A DNA stretch of 64,000 nucleotides from Bradyrhizobium iriomotense (lineage in GTDB: Bacteria > Pseudomonadota > Alphaproteobacteria > Rhizobiales > Xanthobacteraceae): contig NZ_BSOW01000010.1 of NCBI RefSeq assembly GCF_030160715.1, positions 124,001 through 188,000 of the forward strand. Direction: 5' to 3'. A program made the translations under genes and the position numbers. This document shows positions 18,902 to 28,112 of this stretch, piece by piece. The first letter of the stretch is position 1. Each line of letters begins with the position of its first letter. A model generated the notes under the pieces. It was not told where the DNA came from, did no database searches, and was given only the letters and a program-made list of their open reading frames with translations.

Positions 18902-20819
18902 GCCAAATCTCTCGCCCGCCCAACTCGCGCAATACAAGGTCGTGTTCGCATTGCGTCGTCTCGGCTCCACGCTGCAGAGCGATGTCCTGGCAGATGGTGC
19001 CATCGCCCGCGAGTCCAGTATCGGAATTTCGAATCCGGTCCATTTGCCCGACGGCGTGACTCTCGATCGCAACAGCCTTTTTGAAGCATTTCAGAAGGCG
19101 ACTGACGGTGAGGCGATTCCGGCCCTCAAAGACACCGATGGCGCCGAGCGGAACCTTAAGCTCGAAATTCAGAATGAAAACGGGGTTCTTTCCTACGGAA
19201 CGAACCGTATTGCCTTTCCGCAAGCAGGCCTGCTCTCCAAAAGTCCCGCCAAGAGGCGCTCCCTGCTCACCGGGATTCTCAAGGGTATCACGTTGACGAG
19301 ACGAGCCGCGGAGCAGCTTGAGCAAATCATAAGCAAGCAAGACTATTCTCAAGCCGACTTCTTCGCCGTGCGAAAGATACTGGCCGGCACTCCGGAAGGA
19401 TTTGCCACCAGCCTCCACGAAGTCGTCCGCAATAAGGGTGAACTTTCGAAAGACGATTTTCTTCCTTCGGAACCTTCGCATTGGACGAACCTCACCGCGG
19501 CCCACCAGGCATCCGAACGGCTCGCCGATTTTATCAGCAACGAGCTTGCCGAGGAACGTTCCTGGCGTATTGCTCAAGATCCTGTTGCAGCAATCGACAC
19601 AATCTCATTGACTTTCGGGAGCTCAGAGACGGTTCCTTTCGAACTTATGCGGGCAATCAACATAGACGACCTGCTAGCAGGCCTCCGGTCGCTGCTTGAG
19701 GTCTCAGATCCCGTCGCACTTGCAGGAGCCTTCGAAATCTGCGCGGATCGGGCGGCTGATGATCTGCGGTTTGTCGAGATGGGAAGTGCCCTGCTTGACC
19801 GGCTATTGAGCGACACAGCGCGCCTTCTTCGTGAGCTTGAAACTTTTGCTGCGGCATTTGTCATAGCGACCGCGCATCTTGCCGAACACGAAGATCTTCG
19901 CAAGAAGCCCGTATTCTGGCGCCGAATTGCCGCAGCATCCCATGCCTCCCTCGTGGCGCGAATACTTGGCAGCTCACCGGATGACAAGAGTTCGCTCTTG
20001 AATTGGGCCATACGAATTCGTGGCAAGACTTACTATCTGTCAGTCCTGAATGACGCTCGCGCCGGAGCACGCTGGCGCGCCGACTGGATCACTCCCAAAC
20101 ATGTAGCCGCAGATCTCTACGGCCGCCTTCTTGGTGCCTTGCAGAAAATAGGCGAGGCCGCGCCACAAGTCTGGCGCGACAAAATCAAAGATGCAGAAAG
20201 TACTATCCTGAGCGATAACCTGCCTTTGGCCCAGTCGTTTCCATCCCTTCTCCAAGGCGCAGCCCCCAGTGCGGAAAGACCTCCGATGGAGACGGATGTC
20301 GGGCGCATGTATGCCGAGTTCATGAGCGAACCGACAGTCGAGATGTTTCTCTACTTCATGCCCATCGTCTATGCCTTTGGCTTTTCGGCTGACGCGCGCA
20401 ATGCTGTCCTCACCTCGATTCAAATGCTCCGGGAAAAACTGTCGGCGACGCTGCCAGAGATGGCGCAGGCCGCTCTTGGCCTCGCGGCCACGATCGCGGC
20501 ACAAAACCGCGACACCGAAATCGCCGATGCTGTCGCGATAATCGCTGTTGAACGCGTTGCCTTTGATCACGGTATCGATCATCTGTTGTGGACCGTGACG
20601 ACGCTCGTGGAATGCGCAGCAGCACGCACCGATCGCAAAGAGGCGCTTACCGCACTGGCCCGACGGCTAGAAAACCTTGCCTTTGTGGCACCACCCAAAT
20701 TCCTTGCAGAAGCGGTCGATACGTTGCGGATTTTGCAATCCCTCGATCAGGAATTGGCAGTGTTGCTTGGACGGCCGATTGCAACGGCTCGGCTTGGGCT
20801 GTCCGGTTCGTCCAATTGA
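18894..20819 (+). CDS. Protein B of the large-protein operon, unknown function
   Basis: A 641-aa protein that I do not recognise. The start MNKPNLSPAQLAQYKVVF overlaps the end of gene A by 8 bases (ATGAATAA), implying translational coupling and a shared complex or pathway. The sequence is mostly alpha-helical and soluble: LRSLLEVSDPVALAGAFE, LLRELETFAAAFVIATAH, ALGLAATIAAQNRDTEIA. It has no signal peptide, no Walker motif and no obvious catalytic motif. A short region near the N-terminus (HLPDGVTLDRNSLFEAF, LKLEIQNENGVLSYG) looks like mixed strands. It could be an adaptor or immunity subunit for protein A; that is inference. Confidence 0.8.
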   Translation: MNKPNLSPAQLAQYKVVFALRRLGSTLQSDVLADGAIARESSIGISNPVHLPDGVTLDRNSLFEAFQKATDGEAIPALKDTDGAERNLKLEIQNENGVLSYGTNRIAFPQAGLLSKSPAKRRSLLTGILKGITLTRRAAEQLEQIISKQDYSQADFFAVRKILAGTPEGFATSLHEVVRNKGELSKDDFLPSEPSHWTNLTAAHQASERLADFISNELAEERSWRIAQDPVAAIDTISLTFGSSETVPFELMRAINIDDLLAGLRSLLEVSDPVALAGAFEICADRAADDLRFVEMGSALLDRLLSDTARLLRELETFAAAFVIATAHLAEHEDLRKKPVFWRRIAAASHASLVARILGSSPDDKSSLLNWAIRIRGKTYYLSVLNDARAGARWRADWITPKHVAADLYGRLLGALQKIGEAAPQVWRDKIKDAESTILSDNLPLAQSFPSLLQGAAPSAERPPMETDVGRMYAEFMSEPTVEMFLYFMPIVYAFGFSADARNAVLTSIQMLREKLSATLPEMAQAALGLAATIAAQNRDTEIADAVAIIAVERVAFDHGIDHLLWTVTTLVECAAARTDRKEALTALARRLENLAFVAPPKFLAEAVDTLRILQSLDQELAVLLGRPIATARLGLSGSSN

Positions 20820-20883
20820 GGTTTGCTGAGGTGGCACGGAATCCTTCTCACGGGTCTCTAGCCTGAATTGATTGAAACGTTCC

Positions 20884-23800
20884 ATGGCCAAGAAGCAGAG
20901 AGAAACAACGAAGGTCCAAGGCGACGACACGCTCGCCGGCGGCCCCATATTGGAAGCCGTACCTGTCAAGGTATTCGATCTTACGCCGGAACAGCGAGAT
21001 ACCGTGGCGCTACTCGATCGTCTGCTCGGAACGGCGATTGCGGATCGTTACACGGACTTTTGTCGGCTCTCCGCCGGAGCGGGCGAGCTGCGGGTAGCGA
21101 GACCTATTGCCGCTCACGCGCTTCGTGAACTGGATTCGCTGTTGCGTCATGTTCTTGAAGTGCCCATGGATGCCAAAGCTGCGGAAGACCAAAAGACCAC
21201 CGAGCTGATTGCGAAAGCGCAGCAGAGCTTGCTGGAGCAAGGCTTCGATGAGCCCACGGTTCAACGTGCCACGAAGGCTCTGAGGCCGCGCTTCAGCCAC
21301 AAGAACCAGATCCGCAAAATTGTAACCCGCCTCGGTCTTACTCCGGACGGCGATGTTGCGAAATGTTGGGGTGCACTTAGCGATAGTGCCGGAAAGGCTC
21401 ATCAGCGCTCTTTTCATCATTCGCTCGCGGTCGATGACGAATTCCGAACCCAATATCAACAGCCTCTCGACACAGTCATACGCGCCGTCGCAGTCGCTCT
21501 GGAAGGCCGCTACGTCGTGCTGATGCGCCGTGTTGAAGAATTGGCGGCGTTACCAAATCGGTCCGAAGCGGTTGCTCTTTTTGCCAGCGAAATTCCAGGT
21601 GCGTTACCTCTTCAGAAGCATTTCTTTGAGAGGCTTCAGTCGGGCGATTGGCTGCCACATCTTGCCAGAGCGCGGCTCCTGGGCGAGCCGCTTGCCGATT
21701 CAGCGACTGGCGGTGAAATGCGCTTTCGCCAATGGCCTGCGGGAGGTTTCCTCCTCAGAATGGCCGCATCGGACGATGCTGTGACGCGGAAGGGCGTCGC
21801 CGATGCCTTAAGAAGCGTGGCGTCGTCCCTCCATCCTGACATCCATGAGAACGGATTGGAGATCTTGGCAGCGCTTCCGGCTGAAGAGTCAGCGCCGCTT
21901 TCCGATCTGGCCGTCGGTTGGCTCAGCCGCGAGAACAGATCATTCTTTCTTCAGGCTCCTGAAAAGCTCCTGAAGAAACTCGCTGAAGCAGGGCAGAAGA
22001 GCGCCGCGCTCACCATCGCCCAGTCTCTTCTCCAGATTTGGGACCGTAACGGGGAGATCGCCAGCCTCTATGGCCACCATATGTATGAGCATCATTTGCC
22101 GTCGATGGTGGTCCCGCTGACCAAGGCTTGCGGCGAAGATGCGCTCAGGCTGTTTATCGAGCTGCTTCGGGAAGCCACGCGCGTTACGGATCGAGATACA
22201 TGGGGCTTTCATTCTTCTGATCCCATCGCGAACGACGACCGGGCTCAGCATGATATCTACGACGCACTCTTGAGCGCTGTACGCCGTTCGGTCGAAACGC
22301 TTGTTGCGGATAATCCTGGCGAGATGCGTGCCATCGTCGGCATTCTAACTTCTCAAAACTCGAAGATCTTCACGCGGATTGCGTTACATGTTCTGGCCCA
22401 GAACCCTGTCGCCGCGCCGGAATTGGCAACACAATATTTGCTTGATCCGGAACTAATCGAGGCATCGTGGGGCCAGCACGAGTATGCCTCGTTAGCGCTC
22501 GCATGGTTTCCCTCGCTGACTCCCGAGGAGCAAAACACCGTATTGGCCGTGGTTGACGGCATCCCCGCAAAATATGGCCCTGCGTGGAAGTTAAGGTTTG
22601 AGGAACACACCAAGGCACCTCCGACAGCCGAGAATGAACGCAAATTTGGCGCGTCGTCGATCAGGGACGCCGTATGGAAATGGCGTGCCGTTTTGCCGCC
22701 CGAGAGACAAGAAGCCCTGAACAAGATCGTCGCCGAACTCGGAGACCCGGACGCCTGGAAAAACCGGATGTTCCCAGAAGAAGTAAGTCCGCTAACGGGA
22801 GCGGACTTCTCATCGAGGCCCGTGCCGAACATCGCCGCCTTTCTGAAATCCTGGCGCCCCGAAACAGGGCCACAGCGGCAAACCGTAACAGCACTAGCGC
22901 AAGAACTGCGAAACGCGGTAGGCAGCGATCCTAAGGCTTACGCCGCCAGCGCAGACCAATTGATCGGTTTAAAGCCGATCTATATTCGACGAGCGCTGGA
23001 AGGAATTCAGAACGCGGCGAACAACGCTCAAAGCTTTGACTGGGGCAACGTGCTCAAGCTGATCGAACATGTCTTCGCTCAGCTTCATCAGAGGATTGAT
23101 CCAGCGACAGTCGCTGATGGCGATGACAAGGATTGGGTTTGGGCCTGCAAGGCGGCGTGCGATACGCTTGCATCAGGACTGCGGCGCGGAGCCACTGGTA
23201 TCGGATTTGAGCACACCGCCGCTGTTCGCCTCCTCGTACTTACAATCGCAAAATCGGCTCCACGGCAGCCCGAATTGTCCGATTTCGAGGAACGCTTCGC
23301 AAGGGAGCCGTTCTTTGCGGCCCAAGCCACCTTGAGGGGAATTGCCCTCGAGCTCTGCATCCTCCTGATGTTCTGGCTAAGCAAAGACCCATCCAGCACG
23401 TTTGGCACGTTGCCACGGCAAACGCTGTCTAATCTCCCTGAAATTCAAAGTATCCTGGAAGTCGAGCTGGCGGATCGCTCATCGAGCGGACGAATCCCCT
23501 ATGCCATCGTGGGGTCGTATCTCCGCTATTTGCTGTACTTCGGCGAAGATTGGCTCAAGCCGAGGATGAAAGCGCTCTTCCCGACCGACGATGGCGCCTT
23601 GCGTCAATCGGCATGGCTGTCCTTTCTTGGATTTGGCCGAGGCCCGCTCATAGATCTAGTTTCTGATCTGCACGATTGCTATGCGGAAGAAATTGCTCGA
23701 TCCACAACGCCCGACAAGGGGTCGGACCGCGACTTCCGTCAGGAGAGCCTTTGTCAGCATCTCATCATCTTACATCTCTGGGGTGGGTTGCCGGACGATC

Positions 23801-24354
23801 TGCTTGAGCAGTTCTGGCGCGATGCGCCCGAGCGCATGAAGCGGTATGCGATGTGGTATCTCGGCACTCAGTTGGACCTGCCGAGCTCGTCACTGCCGGA
23901 CGAGATGCGCGCGCGAGGACTCTCGTACTGGGAACGAAGGCTCGCGGCAGCCATTGCTGCGCCCGACCCCGACCCATTCCGCGAAGAGGTAGGCGCGATC
24001 GGGCAATGGTACGTGCGTCGTCAGATCGACGATCAATGGCTCCTCGACCAACTAACAAAAATGCTGCACGCCGGGTTCGTGCCAACGGATGTATTTAGCG
24101 TCGTCGATCGGCTTCACAAGATGTCAGAAAATCATCCGAATGAGGCCGTTGCCGTGCTTTCGGCGCTCCTGAAGAGTCCGCGTGTCGAGCGAGCAGCCTA
24201 TGTTACCCAGAGGGATTTCATCCGAGCGATTTTGAAGGCGGGCCTTGAAAGCGACCTCGCAGAGAGCAAGAAGCTGGCGGAAGAATTGATTGGATTCCTT
24301 TCGACGATCGGTGAAACAAGTTACATCGATCTCCTCCGCACACCAGATGCGTAA
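20884..24354 (+). CDS. Protein C of the large-protein operon: HEAT/ARM-like helical giant
   Basis: A 1156-aa protein of unknown function, 64 bp after gene B on the same strand. It is almost entirely helical with repeated helix pairs suggestive of a HEAT/ARM-type solenoid, for example TRKGVADALRSVASSLHPDI, LSDLAVGWLSRENRSFFLQA and LTIAQSLLQIWDRNGEIASL. This is a scaffold often used to bind nucleic acid or protein. No nuclease, NTPase or membrane motif was found by eye. The ATG at 20,884 (MAKKQRETTKVQG) is preferred over a TTG four codons upstream; the ribosome site is weak. It ends 12 bp before the convergent M41 peptidase gene. Confidence 0.8.
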   Translation: MAKKQRETTKVQGDDTLAGGPILEAVPVKVFDLTPEQRDTVALLDRLLGTAIADRYTDFCRLSAGAGELRVARPIAAHALRELDSLLRHVLEVPMDAKAAEDQKTTELIAKAQQSLLEQGFDEPTVQRATKALRPRFSHKNQIRKIVTRLGLTPDGDVAKCWGALSDSAGKAHQRSFHHSLAVDDEFRTQYQQPLDTVIRAVAVALEGRYVVLMRRVEELAALPNRSEAVALFASEIPGALPLQKHFFERLQSGDWLPHLARARLLGEPLADSATGGEMRFRQWPAGGFLLRMAASDDAVTRKGVADALRSVASSLHPDIHENGLEILAALPAEESAPLSDLAVGWLSRENRSFFLQAPEKLLKKLAEAGQKSAALTIAQSLLQIWDRNGEIASLYGHHMYEHHLPSMVVPLTKACGEDALRLFIELLREATRVTDRDTWGFHSSDPIANDDRAQHDIYDALLSAVRRSVETLVADNPGEMRAIVGILTSQNSKIFTRIALHVLAQNPVAAPELATQYLLDPELIEASWGQHEYASLALAWFPSLTPEEQNTVLAVVDGIPAKYGPAWKLRFEEHTKAPPTAENERKFGASSIRDAVWKWRAVLPPERQEALNKIVAELGDPDAWKNRMFPEEVSPLTGADFSSRPVPNIAAFLKSWRPETGPQRQTVTALAQELRNAVGSDPKAYAASADQLIGLKPIYIRRALEGIQNAANNAQSFDWGNVLKLIEHVFAQLHQRIDPATVADGDDKDWVWACKAACDTLASGLRRGATGIGFEHTAAVRLLVLTIAKSAPRQPELSDFEERFAREPFFAAQATLRGIALELCILLMFWLSKDPSSTFGTLPRQTLSNLPEIQSILEVELADRSSSGRIPYAIVGSYLRYLLYFGEDWLKPRMKALFPTDDGALRQSAWLSFLGFGRGPLIDLVSDLHDCYAEEIARSTTPDKGSDRDFRQESLCQHLIILHLWGGLPDDLLEQFWRDAPERMKRYAMWYLGTQLDLPSSSLPDEMRARGLSYWERRLAAAIAAPDPDPFREEVGAIGQWYVRRQIDDQWLLDQLTKMLHAGFVPTDVFSVVDRLHKMSENHPNEAVAVLSALLKSPRVERAAYVTQRDFIRAILKAGLESDLAESKKLAEELIGFLSTIGETSYIDLLRTPDA

Positions 24355-24365
24355 GGTATCCACGA

Positions 24366-24860
24366 TCATGCGGCCAGGATCTCCAGCAGTTCGGTACGGC
24401 TGAGTTCGCGGCGTTCCAATAGCGCTGTGGCTACTTTTTCCACCAACGGCCAATTCTTTTTGAGCAGGTCCTCTGCCTCCTGTCGTGCGGATGCCAAATA
24501 GGCGTCGCGGTCGTCTTCGAAGTGCACTCCCTCAGTAACGAACTGCCTCGCCGAGCGATCATCATTGGCATCACCTTCGTCGTGAGCGCGCCCCGGATAC
24601 TTGATGTCGTGCGCTATGGTCCCTGCGACTTCGATCAGGACACGGGTCCGTATGTATTTTTTCTTCGTCTCGGACTGATCGAAATGGCGAAAGACGCTCG
24701 GCGGCAGGTCGTCTTCGAAATCTGTCCTCCCAACTACGCCTTTGCCGTCCCCAACAATTGACACCGAGAGCGGATAACGTTCACGCACGCAGCCCATCAC
24801 TGCATGTCCCGCTTCGTGATAGGCCGTCTCTTCCTTGTTCTCTTCCATTTGCTCGGACAT
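24366..24860 (-). CDS. Free-standing M41 (FtsH-type) metallopeptidase domain
   Basis: A 164-aa protein whose only recognisable part is the FtsH peptidase fold. It has the zinc motif HEAGH at residues 15-19 (TAYHEAGHAVMG) and a downstream GDANDDRSARQ segment that aligns with the GASND helix supplying the third zinc ligand in FtsH (here D100). The AAA ATPase and membrane segments of FtsH are absent, so it cannot unfold substrates by itself. It could process a specific protein, perhaps as a regulator or effector of the neighbouring genes. It is convergent with gene C, with 11 bases between the stops. Confidence 0.8.
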   Translation of the reverse strand: MSEQMEENKEETAYHEAGHAVMGCVRERYPLSVSIVGDGKGVVGRTDFEDDLPPSVFRHFDQSETKKKYIRTRVLIEVAGTIAHDIKYPGRAHDEGDANDDRSARQFVTEGVHFEDDRDAYLASARQEAEDLLKKNWPLVEKVATALLERRELSRTELLEILAA

Positions 24861-25075
24861 GGTCGTGCGCGTGCTGGGTGGACAGCGTCGAGTTTAGCCT
24901 GTCACTGCCCCTTCGAAAACATCCAGATCAGCCGAGACGTGTGTGGCCGTCAAGGCCGCTCGCTTCCTGCGGCGCTACTGCAGGCCAGGTCGAGCAGCTT
25001 CTGACAGTCCCGCCTTCCGATTGGATCGATGCGCTTTTCGTCCACCTATTGACGTGGCGGATCGGGCGAAGGGCG

Positions 25076-25336
25076 TTACTGGCCGGATTCGAGAACCCTG
25101 TTCTCCTGGGTGGCGATGAAGTCCAGCAGCTTTGACTTGCGAGCGCAAAGCATCGAACCAAGCCGAAAGATCGGTAGCCGGGACGACTCCACCAGATAAT
25201 ACACCTTGCGCCGATTGCGGCTGCGTTGATCGTCGCTTGTGCCATGAAAGAGGAAATCGGCGATCGCATCGGCGCCTTTGAGGATATCGTCGGCAAGGTG
25301 AACTTGTTTGTTCTGGGGCGCGGCGTCTGGCTGCAT
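25076..25336 (-). CDS. Small HTH (AlpA/excisionase-like) DNA-binding protein
   Basis: An 86-aa protein starting MQPDAAPQNKQVHLADDILK, with a winged-helix pattern: DILKGADAIADFLF, then KVYYLVESSRLPIFRLGSML. This is the arrangement of AlpA/Xis-like MerR-family domains common on mobile elements. A perfect Shine-Dalgarno (AGGAGG, 5 bases before ATG) fixes the start; longer in-frame extensions upstream are unconvincing. It could be a transcription regulator or the recombination directionality factor for the integrase, although it lies far from it. Confidence 0.7.
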   Translation of the reverse strand: MQPDAAPQNKQVHLADDILKGADAIADFLFHGTSDDQRSRNRRKVYYLVESSRLPIFRLGSMLCARKSKLLDFIATQENRVLESGQ

Positions 25337-25886
25337 TTGTCCTCCTGATGTTGTTGAATCGGCCTCCTGTGAATACGGAAGGCATCCTTCGGCACGAGAG
25401 ATGAAAAGCCCCCCATGAACGGCCTCTGTGGTGGTCGCTACGGCCGACTGCCAGAAATGGGTAATCCATCTCTTGCGGGGCGGCGCTTGCTTCGAGAAGA
25501 GGCTCGAAAGAATATTTCGATTGTCTTTTTTTGGTAGCCCGCAAGTCAATTTGAAAATGCTGCAACGCAAAACATTCGCAACGGCTCCGTGTAAAATATC
25601 CCCTGTGCACACCCGGATATTCGACGCACATATCATCGCGTGAGGTGAGGGCCGTGCTCGGGACGTCTGCGAATGCCCGCACGAGGTGCGATCAGGTAGC
25701 TGCGGGCGTGTCGTGTTGGTCAAAGAATCGCGCGACGCTGCTCAATGAGCATCGCCGCGGACACGAGTCCGGTTCGCAGTACAAAACCTTCCCGGTATTT
25801 CCAGCGCGATTCCCAACCCTTCCTGTCGGGAAAGCTGTGCGCTTTCGCTACACCAGAAGCTCCTCAACCACGAAAAGGAGATCTCC
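25337..25886. other. Intergenic region without a clear gene
   Basis: 550 bp between the divergent small HTH gene and the gene at 25,887. Open frames here read as arginine-rich or compositionally odd and lack ribosome sites. It should hold the two divergent promoters. Nothing else was identified. Confidence 0.4.
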
Positions 25887-26387
25887 ATGAAAGTCCTCAC
25901 ACTCGGGAAAGCGAAAGTTCTCACCATCGGTAAAAGACTTGTGCCTCTCGAACAGGTCGCGTGTGTCGAACCGTTCGACCCGGCAGCTAACCCTGAGTTC
26001 AAGCCCGAGAAGGAGTTCAAGTCGCGCTTGATCCTGCTCAACCGCGATATCGTTCTTACCGTGCAGTCGCCGCAGGAATTCGCAACCGAGCATGGCTTTC
26101 ATCTCTTTACGGAAGATAATGTCGCCGTGAACCAGGCGATCGTCTTTCGGGTCGAAATGTTCGAGCCCACCGAAGACTTCAACCCCACGAAGCCATACAA
26201 GACCCGGCTCAAATGGCGCGACCTCGCGGGCAACGAGCGGAGTAAGCTCCTCCTGACCACACCTGAGGCAGTCATCCAGGACCTATTGAAGAGCAAGGTC
26301 GAAACACGGGCGAACCCGACGACCAAAGCCCGGCGCCCTGCTCGCGGTCGCAGCGGATCCCGCCGTATGGAAGGATTCCAGAGCTAG
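25887..26387 (+). CDS. Hypothetical protein, beta-rich with basic C-terminus
   Basis: A 166-aa protein with no recognised family. It starts MKVLTLGKAKVLTIGKRLVP behind a strong AAGGAG ribosome site. Alternating hydrophobic strands (KSRLILLNRDIVLTVQSP, VNQAIVFRVEMFEP) suggest a beta-rich fold. The last 30 residues are highly basic (KARRPARGRSGSRR), consistent with nucleic-acid binding. It is monocistronic and closed by a strong terminator 24 bp after the stop. Confidence 0.75.
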   Translation: MKVLTLGKAKVLTIGKRLVPLEQVACVEPFDPAANPEFKPEKEFKSRLILLNRDIVLTVQSPQEFATEHGFHLFTEDNVAVNQAIVFRVEMFEPTEDFNPTKPYKTRLKWRDLAGNERSKLLLTTPEAVIQDLLKSKVETRANPTTKARRPARGRSGSRRMEGFQS

Positions 26388-26410
26388 GTATCGGATGATT
26401 GCGATAGAGG

Positions 26411-26441
26411 GCCCTGCCGGACCGGATCCGGCAGGGCTTTT
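26411..26441 (+). terminator. Rho-independent terminator
   Basis: GCCCTGCCGGA and TCCGGCAGGGC form an 11-bp perfect stem with a 5-base loop, followed by TTTT. It ends the gene at 25,887-26,387. Confidence 0.9.
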
Positions 26442-26450
26442 CCATGCCGA

Positions 26451-26630
26451 TCAGAAATGAAATCCACGCATGAGCATCACGCGGCGGATGTTCTCCAGCG
26501 TCGTGATGGCATCAAGTCGCCCGATGCTGCCTGCATCAAGGCCGTATAGCGTGAGTTCGGTCTCAACAGCCAGATTACACAGCTCCATCCGCGTTAGCAT
26601 CATCAGTTCACTGACCGTCCACGCCTGCAT
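26451..26630 (-). CDS. Small hypothetical protein
   Basis: 59 aa starting MQAWTVSELMMLTRMELCNL, probably all-helical. A GGAGG five bases before the ATG at 26,630 decides the start over an in-frame ATG four codons upstream. Short Bradyrhizobium mobile-element proteins of this style exist, but I cannot assign a function. Confidence 0.6.
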   Translation of the reverse strand: MQAWTVSELMMLTRMELCNLAVETELTLYGLDAGSIGRLDAITTLENIRRVMLMRGFHF

Positions 26631-26900
26631 CTTCGCCTCCATCGTTTCGGCCGCGCCAATCGCGGCCTTCGAGGAGGCCGTTGCGCCGGAGGAGGCGGAT
26701 GCATCGCTTGCGACCGTAACGCAGTGAAGGAGTGCTGTGCACTTGCATCCGGCCGGACGATCGGTGCGACAATGCTTGGAAGGGCTGCGAAAGACGGTTG
26801 GCACGCAGGCCCGGAGTCAGGTTGATGACGCCCCACTGCCCGGACGAGCGGTTGCTTCCTGCGACAATCGGCTGCTAGTCTCTGTTCACAACTGGGGCGG

Positions 26901-28088
26901 GTGCAAACGGTGACAGACGAGGTTGATCTCGAAACGCGGCTGGCGGCCGCCATAACCGATCCGGACTTCGAGAAGCTCGAGCTGGCGATGCGCGAGCCAA
27001 ATATTTTTCGGGCGCTTGCAATCGAGCGGCAGGAAATCCGCCACTCAAATTTCTTCGCCTACCTGCTCGACCCCGGGGAGAACCACGGTCTCGGCGATAT
27101 TCTGCTACGCAAGTTCCTGCGCGACATTTTCGCCGATAGCCGGGCGCAAGGGCGCACCCTGTTCGATGCAGATCTGATGGATTTCAGCGACGTCGACGTG
27201 CGGCGCGAGTGGCGAGGTATCGATATTCTGATCGACTTTCCGAACGATGTGATCGTCGTCGAGAACAAGGTCGACTCGTCGGAGCACTCGCAGCAACTCA
27301 GTCGCTACAGAGGCATCGTCGATGGAGAGTTCGGCGGAAAGCAGAAGCACTTCGTCTTCCTGACCCCGCTCGGATCAGACCCCGCCGATGAGAGTGATCG
27401 AAAGGTCTACATCAACTATTCCTACGAGCAGATTGCGAGCATCCTCGCCAATGTGCTCGAGCTCTACCGGGACTCAATAAGCGACAAGATGGCGCTCTAC
27501 ATCGAAGACTATCTTACAACGATCAATCGTGAGCTTCTCATGAACGACAAGCTGAATGACCTGGCCCGAAAGGTTTACAAGGCCCACAAGTCCGCGTTCG
27601 ACTTCGTGTTCGAAAATCGCCCCGACCCGGCCAGCGTCCTCTATCCATATTTCGAAGAGGAGCTGAAATCCCGAGGATTCGTCATCGGCTCACGCAACAA
27701 GGGATATATACGCTTCACGTCGAAGGAGTTGGCGGAGAAGTTACCGCGAACAGGCGTGGCATGGCCTGACAAGGAGGTGTTTCTGTTCGAAATCGATTAC
27801 TTCTGGTCAGACAAGAACGCCGTGGCCAAAGCGATCATTTCGCCTGGCAACGAAGTAATACGTGAAGCGATCCTCTCGGCGGCCACTGACTTGAAATTCT
27901 TCCGGAAGCCGGAAGGAAAGAAGTGGTCTTCCTTCTACCTGAAGAAGTCCAAGTTTGTTGCTTCGGAGGTGTACAATGAGGATGAGGGTGAGATCAAAGC
28001 CAAAGTAAAGCACGTCGTTGAGAACATTGAAGCCGATGCGAACGAAATATTCGGTACCGTGGCCAAGGCCGTTCCGGCCGGTGCATAG
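26901..28088 (+). CDS. PDDEXK_4-type nuclease-superfamily protein
   Basis: A 395-aa protein whose first half carries the family pattern RHSNFFAYLLDPGENHGLGD, then GIDILIDF (metal-binding Asp) and DVIVVENKVDSSEHSQQL (ExK as ENK). The catalytic core D...E-x-K is intact. The second half (about 215-395) is an unassigned alpha/beta region, perhaps a target-recognition domain. Translation starts at GTG (26,901). It is convergent with the RTX gene. PDDEXK_4 proteins are often found alone in defence islands; the function is not established here. Confidence 0.82.
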   Translation: MQTVTDEVDLETRLAAAITDPDFEKLELAMREPNIFRALAIERQEIRHSNFFAYLLDPGENHGLGDILLRKFLRDIFADSRAQGRTLFDADLMDFSDVDVRREWRGIDILIDFPNDVIVVENKVDSSEHSQQLSRYRGIVDGEFGGKQKHFVFLTPLGSDPADESDRKVYINYSYEQIASILANVLELYRDSISDKMALYIEDYLTTINRELLMNDKLNDLARKVYKAHKSAFDFVFENRPDPASVLYPYFEEELKSRGFVIGSRNKGYIRFTSKELAEKLPRTGVAWPDKEVFLFEIDYFWSDKNAVAKAIISPGNEVIREAILSAATDLKFFRKPEGKKWSSFYLKKSKFVASEVYNEDEGEIKAKVKHVVENIEADANEIFGTVAKAVPAGA

Positions 28089-28112
28089 CTGCTGCCACGC
28101 AGTTGGGGTATG

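Noticed and set aside
14639..24354. Classification of the large operon as a STAND/Avs or other NTPase-based system
   Set aside because: No Walker A or B motif could be found in proteins A, B or C by reading.
24861..25723. Overlapping minus- and plus-strand frames around the small HTH gene, including 160-235-codon ones
   Set aside because: Only the last 86 codons of one frame have a strong ribosome site and protein-like sequence; the rest is compositionally odd.
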